Assembly (NCBI RefSeq): GCF_042657065.1
Contig: NZ_JBHSNF010000002.1
Location: 558,001 to 622,000, forward strand
From: Rhodanobacter ginsengisoli
GTDB lineage: Bacteria > Pseudomonadota > Gammaproteobacteria > Xanthomonadales > Rhodanobacteraceae
Direction of reading: 5' to 3'
DNA: 64,000 nt
Below, one piece after another: positions 45,797 through 54,745 of the stretch. A model generated the notes under the pieces. It was not told where the DNA came from. It worked only from the letters and a program-made list of their open reading frames with translations, and did not search any database. How positions within the stretch are numbered: position 1 is the stretch's first letter; each line of letters opens with the position of its first letter. Made by a program: the position numbers and the translations under genes.

Positions 45797-48658
45797 TCAG
45801 AACCAGCGCCGATCCTCGCCGGGGCCTTCGACATTGCTGACGCAGCGACCGCACAGTTCGGGATGCTCCGCGTGGCTGCCGACGTCGTCACGGCGGTGCC
45901 AGCAACGCACGCACTTGGCAGCCTCGCTGACCGTAGCCGAAACCCAGGCATCGGCGCCCTCCACTTCGGTCAGCACGGCGTTGTCCGGCTGGCCACCGGC
46001 CAGATCCAGCCGCAGCTCCGAGGTGATGAAGAAGAAGCGCAGCTCGTCCGCCACCGGCGCATAGCGCTCGACCATGGCCTGGTCGGCATGGATCACCAGC
46101 TTCGCCTCCAGCCCTGCGCCGATCTGCTCGGCCTTGCGCATGCCCTCGAGGACGCGCGAGGCGCTGTCGCGGATCGCCAGCAGATCGGCCCAGTAGCGCC
46201 GCTGCTCCGGCGAACCCTGCGTGGCGGCCAGACCGTCGTACCAGGTTTCGAACAGCACGCTTTCGTCGCGCTGACCCGGCATCGCCTGCCAGATTTCCTC
46301 GGCGGTGAAACTCAGCACCGGTGCCAGCCAGCGCACCAGCGCCTCGGCGATGCGGAACATCGCGCTCTGCGCACTGCGCCGGCCGCGACTGTCGGCGGGC
46401 ATGGTGTAGAGCCGGTCCTTGGTGATGTCCAGATACAGGGCGCCCAGCTCGTTGGTGCAGAAGTTCTGCACGCGCGTCACCACTTCCGGGAAGTCGTAGC
46501 GCTCATACGCCGCCAGCACGGCCTGCTGCACGTCGTAGGCCTGCTGCACCGCCCACTGGTCCAGCAACAGGCTGTCCTCGACCGGCAGCAGGTGCTTCTG
46601 AGGATCGAAGCCGTCCAGGTTGCCGAGCAGGAACTTCGCCGTGTTGCGGATGCGCCGGTACGTATCGGAAACGCGCTTGAGGATCTCGTCGGAAACGGTC
46701 ATCTCGTTGCGGTAGTCGGCCGAGGCCACCCACAGGCGCAGCACGTCGGCGCCGAGGGTATCCATCACCTTCTGCGGCGCCACCACGTTGCCCAGCGACT
46801 TGGACATCTTGCGGCCGTTCGCGTCCACCGCGAAACCGTGCGTGAGCACTTCGCGGTAGGGTGCGCGACCGAAGATCGCCGACGAGGTCAGCAGCGACGA
46901 CTGGAACCAGCCGCGATGCTGGTCGGAGCCTTCCAGGTACATCACCTTGTAGTGGCTCGCGGTGCCCTGATGCAGTTCAGGACGCTCGCCGATCACCGCG
47001 AAGTGCGTCACCCCCGAATCGAACCAGACGTCCAGCACGTCGGTGACTTTCTCGTACTCCGCGGCCTCGTCGCCCAGCAGTTCGGCCGGATCCAGCGCGA
47101 ACCAGGCATCGACGCCGCCCTGCTCCACTCGCTGCGCGACCTGCTCCAGCAACTCCACCGAATGCGGATGGGGTTCCTGGCTGACCTTGTGCACGAACAG
47201 CGCGATCGGCACGCCCCAGGTGCGCTGGCGCGAGATGCACCAGTCCGGCCGCCCGGCCACCATGCCGGCGATGCGCTCCTCGCCCCAGCTGGGCACCCAG
47301 CGCACGGTCTTGATCGAGGTCAGTGCGGTCTCGCGCAGGTCCGCCTGCTCCATCGAGATGAACCACTGCGGCGTGGTGCGGTAGATCACCGGTGTCTTGT
47401 GCCGCCAGCAGTTCGGATAGCTGTGCTCGATCTTCGCGAACGCGAGCAGCACGCCACGCCGGCGCAGCACGTCGACGATCGCGTCGTTGGCCTTCCAGAT
47501 GTGCATGCCGCCCAGTTCGGTGCCGTCGGCGGCCGGCGTGCCGGCGCGGTACGTGCCGCGCGGCTCGATGTAGTTGAGCAGGTCGATGCCGTACTCGCGC
47601 GCCACCACGAAATCCTCGACGCCGTGATCGGGCGAGGTGTGCACGGCACCGGTACCGTCCTCGGCCGAGACGTGCTCACCGAGGATCACCGGGACCTCGC
47701 GCGGGTAGAACGGGTGGCGCAGCAGCAGCCCTTCCAGCGCCCGCCCGGTGGCATGGCCCTGGATGGTGGCCTGCTCCAGGCCAAAGCGCTGGGCGCACTT
47801 GTCGGCCAGCGCCCCGGCGATCACCAGCAACACGCGCCGGCCTTCGCGCGACGGGCCTTCGATCAGGGCGTATTCCAGCTCCGCGCCCAGCGAAACCGCC
47901 TGGCTTTCCGGCAGCGTCCACGGCGTGGTGGTCCAGATCGGGATGGCCACGATGGCGTCGCCCGCCTCCACCTCGAACCGGTTCGCCAACGCCTGTGGAT
48001 CGACCGCGTCATAGGCCACGTCGACCGCCGGCGACACCTTGTCGCCGTACTCGATCTCCGCTTCGGCCAGCGCCGAGGCGCAATCGAAACACCAGTACAC
48101 CGGCTTGGCGCCACGCACCACGTGACCGTTCGAGACGATCCGCGCCAGCGCGCGCAACATGTCCGCCTCGTAGCTGAAATCCATCGTGCGATACGGCCGC
48201 TGCCAGTCGCCGAGCACGCCGAGCCGCTTGAAATCGGTGCGCTGGGTATCGACCTGCTCGGCGGCGTACTCGCGGCATTTCTGCCGGAATCCGGCCGCGT
48301 CGAGCTTGTCGCCCGGCTTGCCGAACTTCTTCTCCACCGCGATCTCGATCGGCAGGCCATGGCAATCCCAGCCCGGCACGTACGGCGCACGGTGGCCGGC
48401 CAGCAGCTTCGACTTGACCACCATGTCCTTGAGGATCTTGTTGACCGCGTGACCGATGTGGATCGAGCCGTTCGCATACGGCGGGCCGTCGTGCAGCACG
48501 AACACGCTGTCGCGACCGGCGGTCTTTTGCTGGATCTGCGCATAGCGGTCGACCCGCTCCCACTCGGCCAGCCAGACCGGCTCGCGCTTCGGCAAATCGC
48601 CGCGCATCGGGAATGCCGTCTGCGGCAGGTTGATCGTGCTCTTGTAGTCGTGGGTCAT
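45797..48658 (-). CDS. ileS: Isoleucyl-tRNA synthetase
   Basis: 953 residues, class I synthetase. HIGH motif 'PPYANGSIHIGHAVNKILKD' near residue 58, the editing domain in the middle (about 190-390, 'TTPWTLPESQAVSLG'), KMSKS as 'GRKMSKSLGNVV' near 615, and a C-terminal zinc finger 'CVRCWHRRDDVG' with 'CGRCVSNV' near 910-940. The C-terminal zinc site places it in the bacterial clade typical of E. coli rather than the mupirocin-resistant type. Followed by lspA. Confidence 0.98.
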   Translation of the reverse strand: MTHDYKSTINLPQTAFPMRGDLPKREPVWLAEWERVDRYAQIQQKTAGRDSVFVLHDGPPYANGSIHIGHAVNKILKDMVVKSKLLAGHRAPYVPGWDCHGLPIEIAVEKKFGKPGDKLDAAGFRQKCREYAAEQVDTQRTDFKRLGVLGDWQRPYRTMDFSYEADMLRALARIVSNGHVVRGAKPVYWCFDCASALAEAEIEYGDKVSPAVDVAYDAVDPQALANRFEVEAGDAIVAIPIWTTTPWTLPESQAVSLGAELEYALIEGPSREGRRVLLVIAGALADKCAQRFGLEQATIQGHATGRALEGLLLRHPFYPREVPVILGEHVSAEDGTGAVHTSPDHGVEDFVVAREYGIDLLNYIEPRGTYRAGTPAADGTELGGMHIWKANDAIVDVLRRRGVLLAFAKIEHSYPNCWRHKTPVIYRTTPQWFISMEQADLRETALTSIKTVRWVPSWGEERIAGMVAGRPDWCISRQRTWGVPIALFVHKVSQEPHPHSVELLEQVAQRVEQGGVDAWFALDPAELLGDEAAEYEKVTDVLDVWFDSGVTHFAVIGERPELHQGTASHYKVMYLEGSDQHRGWFQSSLLTSSAIFGRAPYREVLTHGFAVDANGRKMSKSLGNVVAPQKVMDTLGADVLRLWVASADYRNEMTVSDEILKRVSDTYRRIRNTAKFLLGNLDGFDPQKHLLPVEDSLLLDQWAVQQAYDVQQAVLAAYERYDFPEVVTRVQNFCTNELGALYLDITKDRLYTMPADSRGRRSAQSAMFRIAEALVRWLAPVLSFTAEEIWQAMPGQRDESVLFETWYDGLAATQGSPEQRRYWADLLAIRDSASRVLEGMRKAEQIGAGLEAKLVIHADQAMVERYAPVADELRFFFITSELRLDLAGGQPDNAVLTEVEGADAWVSATVSEAAKCVRCWHRRDDVGSHAEHPELCGRCVSNVEGPGEDRRWF

Positions 48659-48748
48659 TGCCTGGATGCCATCACTGGAGTATTGCGGTCCGCCAGCTGG
48701 CGGACAAAGGATGCAACGTTAAACGATACGCGCGCGCACAGGAATGGC

Positions 48749-49702
48749 TCACGCGCCGACCAGCCGCGGATTCATGCCCAGCAGCTCGCGCGCCAGGCGG
48801 GAATCCAGCGCCATCTGCGCCTTGAGCGGTTCCAGTCCGTCGAATTTCTGCTCGTCGCGCAACTTGGCCACGAACTCCACCGCCATGCGCTGGCCATACA
48901 GGTCGCCGTCGAAATCGAACAGGTGCACTTCCAGCAGCGGCTCGCTGACCTGATTCACGGTCGGACGCACGCCGAGGCTGGCCACGCCGGGCCAGCTGCA
49001 CTCGCCATCGCCCAGCCCCACGCGCACCGCGAAGATGCCGTGGATCGGAGTGACCCGCTGGCGCAGGTGGATATTCGCGGTGGGATAGCCCAGCGTGCGA
49101 CCGAGCTGGTTGCCGTATTCCACCTTGCCCTCGATCACGAAGGGCCGGCCCAGCAGGGGCTCGGCGCCGGCAAACTCGCCGGCCGCCAGCAAGGCACGCA
49201 CCCGGCTGGCCGAGACGCGGGCACCATCGAGCTGCACCGGCGGCATGGCGCAGGCGGCAAAACCGAGTTCCGCGCCCATCCGCTCCAGCAGGGCCATGTC
49301 GCCGCCGCGCTTGTGGCCGAAGCGGAAATCACCGCCGACCCATACCTCGCGCGCGGCCAGCCGATCGACCAGCACGCGCCGCACGAAGTCTTCGGCGGGC
49401 ATCGACGTCAACGCCTTGTTGAAGCGCAACAGCAGGGTGTGCTCCATCCCGGCCGCCGCGAAACCGAGCAGCTTTTCGCGTATGCCGGACAACCGCGGCA
49501 CCGGCTCGGCGGAGAAAAATGCGCGCGGCAACGGCTCGAAGCTCACCACGACCGGGCTGCAACCGAGCAGTTGCGCCCGTTCGCGCACCTGGGTCAGCAA
49601 CGCCTGGTGCCCGCGGTGCAGGCCATCGAACGCGCCGACCGCCATCACGCTGCCGCGCGGCGCCAGGCAGGGGCCGCCGACATCCCTGGAAAGTTTCATC
49701 AT
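48749..49702 (-). CDS. ribF: Bifunctional riboflavin kinase/FAD synthetase, RibF
   Basis: 317 residues. N-terminal nucleotidyltransferase domain with 'MAVGAFDGLHRGHQALL' and 'FRFGHKRGGDMALLERMG'; C-terminal flavokinase domain with 'GYPTANIHLRQRVTPIHGIFAV' and 'LFDFDGDLYGQRMAVEFVAKL'. It makes FMN then FAD from riboflavin. The open frame extends far upstream but RibF starts at tandem ATGs at 49702/49699. It lies between murJ and ileS, the conserved order. Confidence 0.97.
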   Translation of the reverse strand: MMKLSRDVGGPCLAPRGSVMAVGAFDGLHRGHQALLTQVRERAQLLGCSPVVVSFEPLPRAFFSAEPVPRLSGIREKLLGFAAAGMEHTLLLRFNKALTSMPAEDFVRRVLVDRLAAREVWVGGDFRFGHKRGGDMALLERMGAELGFAACAMPPVQLDGARVSASRVRALLAAGEFAGAEPLLGRPFVIEGKVEYGNQLGRTLGYPTANIHLRQRVTPIHGIFAVRVGLGDGECSWPGVASLGVRPTVNQVSEPLLEVHLFDFDGDLYGQRMAVEFVAKLRDEQKFDGLEPLKAQMALDSRLARELLGMNPRLVGA

Positions 49703-49764
49703 GGCGCCGAGTATAACGGGCGCGCGGTGCCGGTCAGGACCGCCGCACCCGCCGACCGGCCTCG

Positions 49765-51372
49765 TCACGCGCTGCGCAGATCGCGCAAGCGGAAGCCGCT
49801 GGCAAACAGCATCCCGACATAGCTCAGCCCCCCGGCCAGCACCAGCACGGCCAGATGCCAGACCCGGGTGAGCACCCGCACAGTGGCCCAGTCCGACCAC
49901 AGCCAGCGTCCCAGCAGCAGGACCGCTACCATTGCGGCGCAGGCCAGCGCCAGCCGCGACCAGTGCCGGGCCCAGCCCGGCTCGCGCTGATAGACCCCCG
50001 CCCGCTTCAGCCAGCGCCACAGCAGCAGGAAATTGAGATAGCTGGACAGGCTGCTGGCCACCGCCAGCGCCACGTGCAGTCCCGGCACCTGGGCAATGCC
50101 GTCCAGCCAGCCGGCCTGCTTCGCAGCCGGCGGTGCCCACAGCTCGAACAGCAGCACGATGAACAGGCCGTTGAACAGCATGTTCGCGATCAAGGCCGCC
50201 ACGCCCGCCTTCACCGGCGTGCGGGTGTCCTGCCGCGCGTAGAACGCCGGCAACAACACCTTGACCATGGCATATGCCGGCAAGCCGAAGCTCAGTGCAA
50301 CGGTCGACAGCGTCGTCATGTGCGCGTCGAACGCCGTGTAGTGACCATTCTGGAACAGCGTCGTCACCAGCGGCCCCGCCAGCAGCAGCAGCGCAAGCAT
50401 CGCCGGCAACGAGATCAGCAGGGTCAGCCGCAGCCCCCAGTCCAGCGCCCTGGAGAATCCGGGCCGGTCCGTGCCCACGTGGTGGCGCGACAGTGCCGGC
50501 AGGATGACCGTACCCAGCGCGACCCCGAACACCCCCAGCGGCAACTCGAGAAAGCGGGTCGACTGCCACAGCCAGGTCTGCGAGCCGGTGATCAGCAGCG
50601 AGATCACCGCCGTGTCCAGCAACAGGTTGAGCTGCGCCACCGACGAACCGAACAGGGTCGGCACCATCAGCCGCATGATCCGGCGCACCGCCGGATGGTT
50701 CCAGCCCCAGCGCGGCATGCTGAGCAGGTCGATGCGCCGCAGCGCCGGCAGCAGGAACAGCAACTGCAGGATGCCCGCCAGCAGCACCGCCCAGCCCATC
50801 GCCATGATCGGCGTGCCCAGCCGCGGCGCCACCCACAACGCCCCGACAATCATGCAGACATTGAGGATCACCGGCGCCAGCGCCGGCAGGGCGAAGCGGT
50901 GGAAGCTGTTCAGGGCGCCACCGGCCAGCGCGGTGAGCGAGACAAACAGGATGAACGGGAACGTCAGGCGAACCAGGTCGGTGGTGAGATCGAACTTGTG
51001 CGGCTGGTCGAGCGCGCCCGGCGCGAACGTTCCGGCCACCTGCGGCGCGAAGATCAGCCCCAGCGCGGTGATCAGCAGCACCACCCCGCCCAGCGTGCCG
51101 GATACCCGCGCCATCAGCTGCTTCAGATCCTCATGCGTGCCGGTTTCCTTCACTTCGGTGAAGACCGGGACGAAGGCGGTGGAAAACGAGCCTTCGGCAA
51201 ACAGCCGGCGCATGAAGTTGGGGATGCGGAACGCGATCACGAACGCATCGGTGGCGGCGCTGGCGCCGAACACATGGCTCATCGAGATATCGCGCACCAG
51301 CCCCAGCACCCGCGAGATCATCGTCATGCCGCTGAATGAGAGCAGCCCGCGGAACATGCTGGGGGACTTCAT
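49765..51372 (-). CDS. murJ: Lipid II flippase MurJ
   Basis: 535 residues with about 14 membrane helices. The N-terminus 'LLSFSGMTMISRVLGLVRDI' and 'FGASAATDAFVIAFRIPNFMRRLFAEGSFS' are MurJ/MviN signatures; the Arg residues of the central cavity (R18- and R24-type positions) are in this block. It flips lipid II across the inner membrane for peptidoglycan synthesis. Divergent from rpsT, upstream of ribF. Confidence 0.96.
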   Translation of the reverse strand: MKSPSMFRGLLSFSGMTMISRVLGLVRDISMSHVFGASAATDAFVIAFRIPNFMRRLFAEGSFSTAFVPVFTEVKETGTHEDLKQLMARVSGTLGGVVLLITALGLIFAPQVAGTFAPGALDQPHKFDLTTDLVRLTFPFILFVSLTALAGGALNSFHRFALPALAPVILNVCMIVGALWVAPRLGTPIMAMGWAVLLAGILQLLFLLPALRRIDLLSMPRWGWNHPAVRRIMRLMVPTLFGSSVAQLNLLLDTAVISLLITGSQTWLWQSTRFLELPLGVFGVALGTVILPALSRHHVGTDRPGFSRALDWGLRLTLLISLPAMLALLLLAGPLVTTLFQNGHYTAFDAHMTTLSTVALSFGLPAYAMVKVLLPAFYARQDTRTPVKAGVAALIANMLFNGLFIVLLFELWAPPAAKQAGWLDGIAQVPGLHVALAVASSLSSYLNFLLLWRWLKRAGVYQREPGWARHWSRLALACAAMVAVLLLGRWLWSDWATVRVLTRVWHLAVLVLAGGLSYVGMLFASGFRLRDLRSA

Positions 51373-51530
51373 GTGACTGTCGATACCTTCTGTGGCGATC
51401 GGGCGCGGGGCGCGTAGTTTGACAGTCGCCAGCGGCAAGATGACAGCCCGCGATGTGGCAGAATGGGGACACCGCCGCCGCCCGGATGGAGTGAAGCCCA
51501 TCCCCCGGTCATCCGTCGCCGGCTAAATGA

Positions 51531-51559
51531 TTGACGCAACGGCGAATCGACCGCATAAT
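51531..51559 (+). promoter_or_regulatory. Sigma-70 promoter of rpsT
   Basis: TTGACG (51531-51536), 17 nt, CATAAT (51554-51559), close to consensus and 44 nt before the rpsT start codon. Confidence 0.75.
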
Positions 51560-51603
51560 TGGCGTCTTTTTCCACCCTTAACACTGCATTCCGGAGTTCT
51601 ACC

Positions 51604-51867
51604 TTGGCCAACATCAAGTCCGCGAAGAAGCGCGCGCGCCAGTCCGAACAGCGCCGCCTGCGCAACATCAGCGCACGTTCCATGGTCCGCACCGCCCTGA
51701 AGAAGGTCGTCAAGGCCATCGAGGCCAAGGACAAGGCCGGTGCGATCGCCGCGTTCACCATCGCCCAGCCGGTGATGGATCGTTACGCCGCCCGCGGCCT
51801 GATCCACAAGAACAAGGCCGCTCGCCACAAGAGCCGCCTCAACGCGAAGATCCGCGAGCTGGCGTAA
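51604..51867 (+). CDS. rpsT: 30S ribosomal protein S20, rpsT (TTG start)
   Basis: 87 residues reading (M)ANIKSAKKRARQSEQRR, the normal S20 N-terminus, and ending 'LNAKIRELA'. The only start consistent with the family is TTG at 51604, preceded by GGAG 7 nt upstream; the upstream in-frame extension has no homology. E. coli rpsT also uses UUG, where the poor start is part of autogenous control. Strong promoter and terminator frame the gene. Confidence 0.96.
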   Translation: MANIKSAKKRARQSEQRRLRNISARSMVRTALKKVVKAIEAKDKAGAIAAFTIAQPVMDRYAARGLIHKNKAARHKSRLNAKIRELA

Positions 51868-51894
51868 GCCGGCGGCGCGATTCGGGTTGACTGG

Positions 51895-51920
51895 AAAGCC
51901 GGCGCAAGCCGGCTTTTTTT
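51895..51920 (+). terminator. Intrinsic terminator of rpsT
   Basis: 9-bp stem AAAGCCGGC / GCCGGCTTT with a GCAA tetraloop, followed by an unbroken T-run to 51920. Confidence 0.95.
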
Positions 51921-51965
51921 GTGTTTCCTGCGGAAGTGTCTTTTTCCCGTGGGCACCGGAGCGCC

Positions 51966-52265
51966 TTACTTCCGCGGACGAAACTCCAGCGGTGTCGCCT
52001 CGACCTTCGCCCCTGCCGGCGGCTTCGTTCCGCAGGCACCGCAGGTACTGCAGCCGTCGCTGCAGTCGCCGGTGGCCTGCTTCGGCTGCAGCCGCCGACC
52101 GACGGCGCGCAGCCACGCCGCGCGTCCGGGCTGGTTGCAGCGGATCGATGCGGCGGCCAGCCAGCGGCTGGTGAGTTGCGGTGCCAGCTTGCGCAGCACG
52201 ATCAGCACGCTGCCCAGCACGGCCAGGCCGATCAGCAGATATTGCGCCAGCAGACCCGTGCTCAT
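51966..52265 (-). CDS. Small Cys-rich membrane protein downstream of feoB
   Basis: 99 residues: one N-terminal membrane helix ('LLAQYLLIGLAVLGSVLIVL'), a basic segment, and a C-terminal Cys cluster 'GDCSDGCSTCGACG' (four Cys within 13 residues) that could bind metal or an iron-sulfur cluster. It resembles the DUF6587-type proteins encoded after feoB in Xanthomonadales, which may play a FeoC-like or redox role; this is inference. Its ATG overlaps the feoB stop (ATGA). Converges on rpsT. Confidence 0.7.
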   Translation of the reverse strand: MSTGLLAQYLLIGLAVLGSVLIVLRKLAPQLTSRWLAAASIRCNQPGRAAWLRAVGRRLQPKQATGDCSDGCSTCGACGTKPPAGAKVEATPLEFRPRK

Positions 52266-54109
52266 GTCAGCATCCTGGTGACCTGATAGACGATGAACGA
52301 CGCCGTGTAAGCCAGCGCGAACATGTAGCCGAACGAGATCGCCACGTTGCGCCACGAGTTGGTCTCGCGGCGGATGATCGCCAGGGTGGACATGCACTGC
52401 GGCGCATAGGCGAACCACACCAGCAGCGACAGCGCGCTGGCCAGCGACAGCTGACCGGCCAGCGCGTGCCCCAGCCCGCCCGCGGCATCGCCGCCGACCA
52501 GATAGACCGTGGCCAGCGCGGCCACCGCGGTTTCGCGCGCGGCAAACGCCGGGATCAGCGCCAGGCTGACCTGCCAGTTGAAACCGATCGGCGCAAAGAT
52601 GTACTGCAGGCCGCGCCCCAGATAGCCGGCGAAGCTGTAGTTGATGGCCGGGCCGGTGGCGCCCTCCGGCGGCCCCGGGAAGGTCGAGAGGAACCACATC
52701 AGCACGGTCAGGCCGAGAATCACGCCGGTCAGCCGCTTCATGAAAATCGCGCCGCGCTCGTACAGGCCGATCGCCACGTCGCGGATCCTGGGCAACCGGT
52801 ACGACGGCAACTCCATCAGCAGCGCATGCTCGCTCTTGTCGCGGCGGATGTGCTTCATCACCCAGCCCACCGCCATCGCGCCCAGGATGCCGGCCAAATA
52901 CAGCGCGAACAGCACGATGCCCTGCAGGTTGAAGATGCCGAACACCTTGTGCATCGGGATGAACGCGCCGATCAGCAGCGCGTACACCGGCAGCCGGGCC
53001 GAACAGGTCATCAACGGCGCGATCAGGATGGTCGCCAGGCGATCGCGCGGGTCCTGGATGCTGCGCGTTCCCATGATGCCGGGGATGGCACAGGCAAAAC
53101 TCGACAGCAGCGGAATGAACGAGCGCCCGGTCAGGCCCACCGACAGCATCAGCCGGTCCAGCAGGAACGCCGCGCGCGGCAGGTAACCCGATTCCTCCAG
53201 CGTGAGGATGAACAGGAACAGCACCAGGATCACCGGCAGGAAGCCGATCACCGTGCCCAGGCCGCCGAACAGGCCATTGACGACCAGGCTCTGCAGCGGG
53301 CCGGCCGGCATCAGCACGGCCACGTGCTCGCCCATCCAGCCGAACGCGCCGCCGATCAGGTCGCTCATCGGCTTGCCGGCCGCATACACCGCCTGGAACA
53401 CCAGGAACATCACCACCGCCAGGATCGCCAGGCCGAACACCGGATGCAGCGCCCAGCGATCCAGCGCATCGTCCAGTGCCGCCGTGGTGCGCGGCATGGT
53501 CACCGTGGCCGCCAGCAATGCGCGCACCTGCCCGTGCAGGTCGGCACGGCTGGCCGCGTCGTCCGCCTGCGCCGGGGCCGCCACCGGAACCTCGCCGTCC
53601 ACGCGCTCGATCAGCGCGCGCGCACCGCCACGCTTCACCGCCACCGTCTCCACCACCGGCAGTCCCAGCCGGCGCTGCAACTCGGGCACGTCGATGACGA
53701 TGCCGCGGTGACGGGCGGTATCCATCATGTTCAGTGCCAGCACCACCGGCCGGCCGAGGCGCTTCACCTCGAGCACGAAACGCAGGTGCAGGCGCAGGTT
53801 GGTGGCGTCGGCCACGCAGACGATCAGATCCGGCACCGCCTCGCCGGGGAAATTGCCGGCACAGACGTCGCGGGTGATCTGCTCGTCCGGGCTGTTCGCC
53901 TCGAGGCTGTAGGTACCCGGCAAATCGAGGATCTGCAGCACCCGGCCCGACGGCGCGGTGAACCGGCCTTCCTTGCGTTCCACCGTGACGCCGGCGTAGT
54001 TCGCCACTTTCTGCCGACCGCCGGTGAGCTGGTTGAACAGCGCGGTCTTGCCGCAGTTCGGATTGCCCACCAGGGCGATACGCAAGGGGTGTCCTGACCT
54101 ACTCAGCAC
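52262..54109 (-). CDS. feoB: Ferrous iron transporter FeoB
   Basis: About 615 residues. N-terminal G-domain: G1 'GNPNCGKT' at about 15-22, G3 'DLPGTYSLE', G4 'LNMMDTARHRG'. Then the spacer domain and the membrane domain with two Gate motifs ('FIPLLSSFACAIPGIMGTRSI', 'LIPAFAARETAVAALATVY'). It imports Fe2+. Start unsure: GTG 54109 (used here), GTG 54118 or TTG 54085; the first two lie inside an inverted-repeat element that seems to have replaced the original 5' end. An ATG overlapping the feoA stop now leads into another frame. Confidence 0.92.
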   Translation of the reverse strand: MLSRSGHPLRIALVGNPNCGKTALFNQLTGGRQKVANYAGVTVERKEGRFTAPSGRVLQILDLPGTYSLEANSPDEQITRDVCAGNFPGEAVPDLIVCVADATNLRLHLRFVLEVKRLGRPVVLALNMMDTARHRGIVIDVPELQRRLGLPVVETVAVKRGGARALIERVDGEVPVAAPAQADDAASRADLHGQVRALLAATVTMPRTTAALDDALDRWALHPVFGLAILAVVMFLVFQAVYAAGKPMSDLIGGAFGWMGEHVAVLMPAGPLQSLVVNGLFGGLGTVIGFLPVILVLFLFILTLEESGYLPRAAFLLDRLMLSVGLTGRSFIPLLSSFACAIPGIMGTRSIQDPRDRLATILIAPLMTCSARLPVYALLIGAFIPMHKVFGIFNLQGIVLFALYLAGILGAMAVGWVMKHIRRDKSEHALLMELPSYRLPRIRDVAIGLYERGAIFMKRLTGVILGLTVLMWFLSTFPGPPEGATGPAINYSFAGYLGRGLQYIFAPIGFNWQVSLALIPAFAARETAVAALATVYLVGGDAAGGLGHALAGQLSLASALSLLVWFAYAPQCMSTLAIIRRETNSWRNVAISFGYMFALAYTASFIVYQVTRMLT

Positions 54110-54365
54110 AGGCGTCACCGGTTCTGTCTGTTCGCAGATTCGTGGTGCGTGGACGAAGGCAGGCGTCCGCCTGACGAGGAGGCGCGCCGCGAAGATGCGG
54201 ACAGACAGAGCCGGCCGCAACGACCATAAGAAAATGATGGGGTGATATCCAGAAGTCCCGCAGGCGGCAGCGCGCGGCTTGCCAAGGCGGCCAGCCTTGC
54301 CTGCGCCGCGCACTCCCACCTGCGAACCTTCTGGATATCATGCCGCCTGCGCTGAGTAGATCAGG
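54093..54365. mobile_element. 273-bp inverted-repeat element between feoA and feoB
   Basis: Terminal inverted repeats of 22 bp match at 20 positions (54093-54114 against 54344-54365) and similarity continues a further 10 bp outside. Inside are two more hairpins: 54118-54136 against 54196-54214 (17/19) and 54243-54255 against 54328-54340 (13/13). No transposase. Shape fits a MITE-like or REP-like element. Its left arm overlaps the annotated feoB start. Confidence 0.6.
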
Positions 54366-54385
54366 CCATCCCTTGGTTGAGGCGC

Positions 54386-54628
54386 TCATGCAGCCTCCTC
54401 CCGCACACTGACCCGCGCCGCCTCGGCCCGACGCAGGGCAAACCGGGTGAAGCCGATCTGGATCAGCACCGGATCGCCACCCATCGGCCCTACCGCCACC
54501 ACGCGCACCGGCTCGCCGTCGACGAAACCCAGGTCGCGCAGCCGCTGGGCGATCGGATCCGCCGCATGCGCATCGTCCACGCGGACGACCACGGCAGGTG
54601 CTCCTCTGGGTAAATCGGACAGACGCAC
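54386..54628 (-). CDS. feoA: Ferrous iron transport protein FeoA
   Basis: 80 residues, SH3-like fold: 'VRLSDLPRGAPAVVVRVDD', 'IAQRLRDLGFVDGEPVRVVAVGP' and 'GDPVLIQIGFTRFALRRAEAARVSV' are the FeoA blocks. The family start is the GTG at 54628; the open frame reaches 54706 but that part is not FeoA and includes the Fur box. FeoA assists FeoB. Divergent from liuC. Confidence 0.9.
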   Translation of the reverse strand: MRLSDLPRGAPAVVVRVDDAHAADPIAQRLRDLGFVDGEPVRVVAVGPMGGDPVLIQIGFTRFALRRAEAARVSVREEAA

Positions 54629-54641
54629 GGGCGGTTTCTCA

Positions 54642-54660
54642 AATAAGAATTGTTCGCATT
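54642..54660 (-). promoter_or_regulatory. Fur box of feoAB
   Basis: The 19-mer AATGCGAACAATTCTTATT (minus strand) matches the palindromic Fur consensus form AATGAGAATTATTCTCATT at 15 positions. It overlaps a TACAAT -10-like hexamer (54663-54658) and lies 14 nt before the feoA GTG, so iron-Fur repression of feoAB is expected. Confidence 0.7.
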
Positions 54661-54745
54661 GTAATGCTTTGCCCGCCGCCCTGCACCACGCAGGAACTCC
54701 CGACACAGGCTGCGTTTATGATGGGGCTATTTGCAGGGACGATCG

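Noticed and set aside
45695..49822. A 1,375-codon open frame antisense to ileS and ribF
   Set aside because: Shadow of GC-rich codons; translation is Arg/His/Gln-rich without domains, while the opposite strand has unmistakable ileS and ribF.
54099..54389. A 96-residue gene starting at the ATG overlapping the feoA stop
   Set aside because: It is encoded entirely by the inverted-repeat element and has no family resemblance; probably the severed old feoB start running into inserted DNA.
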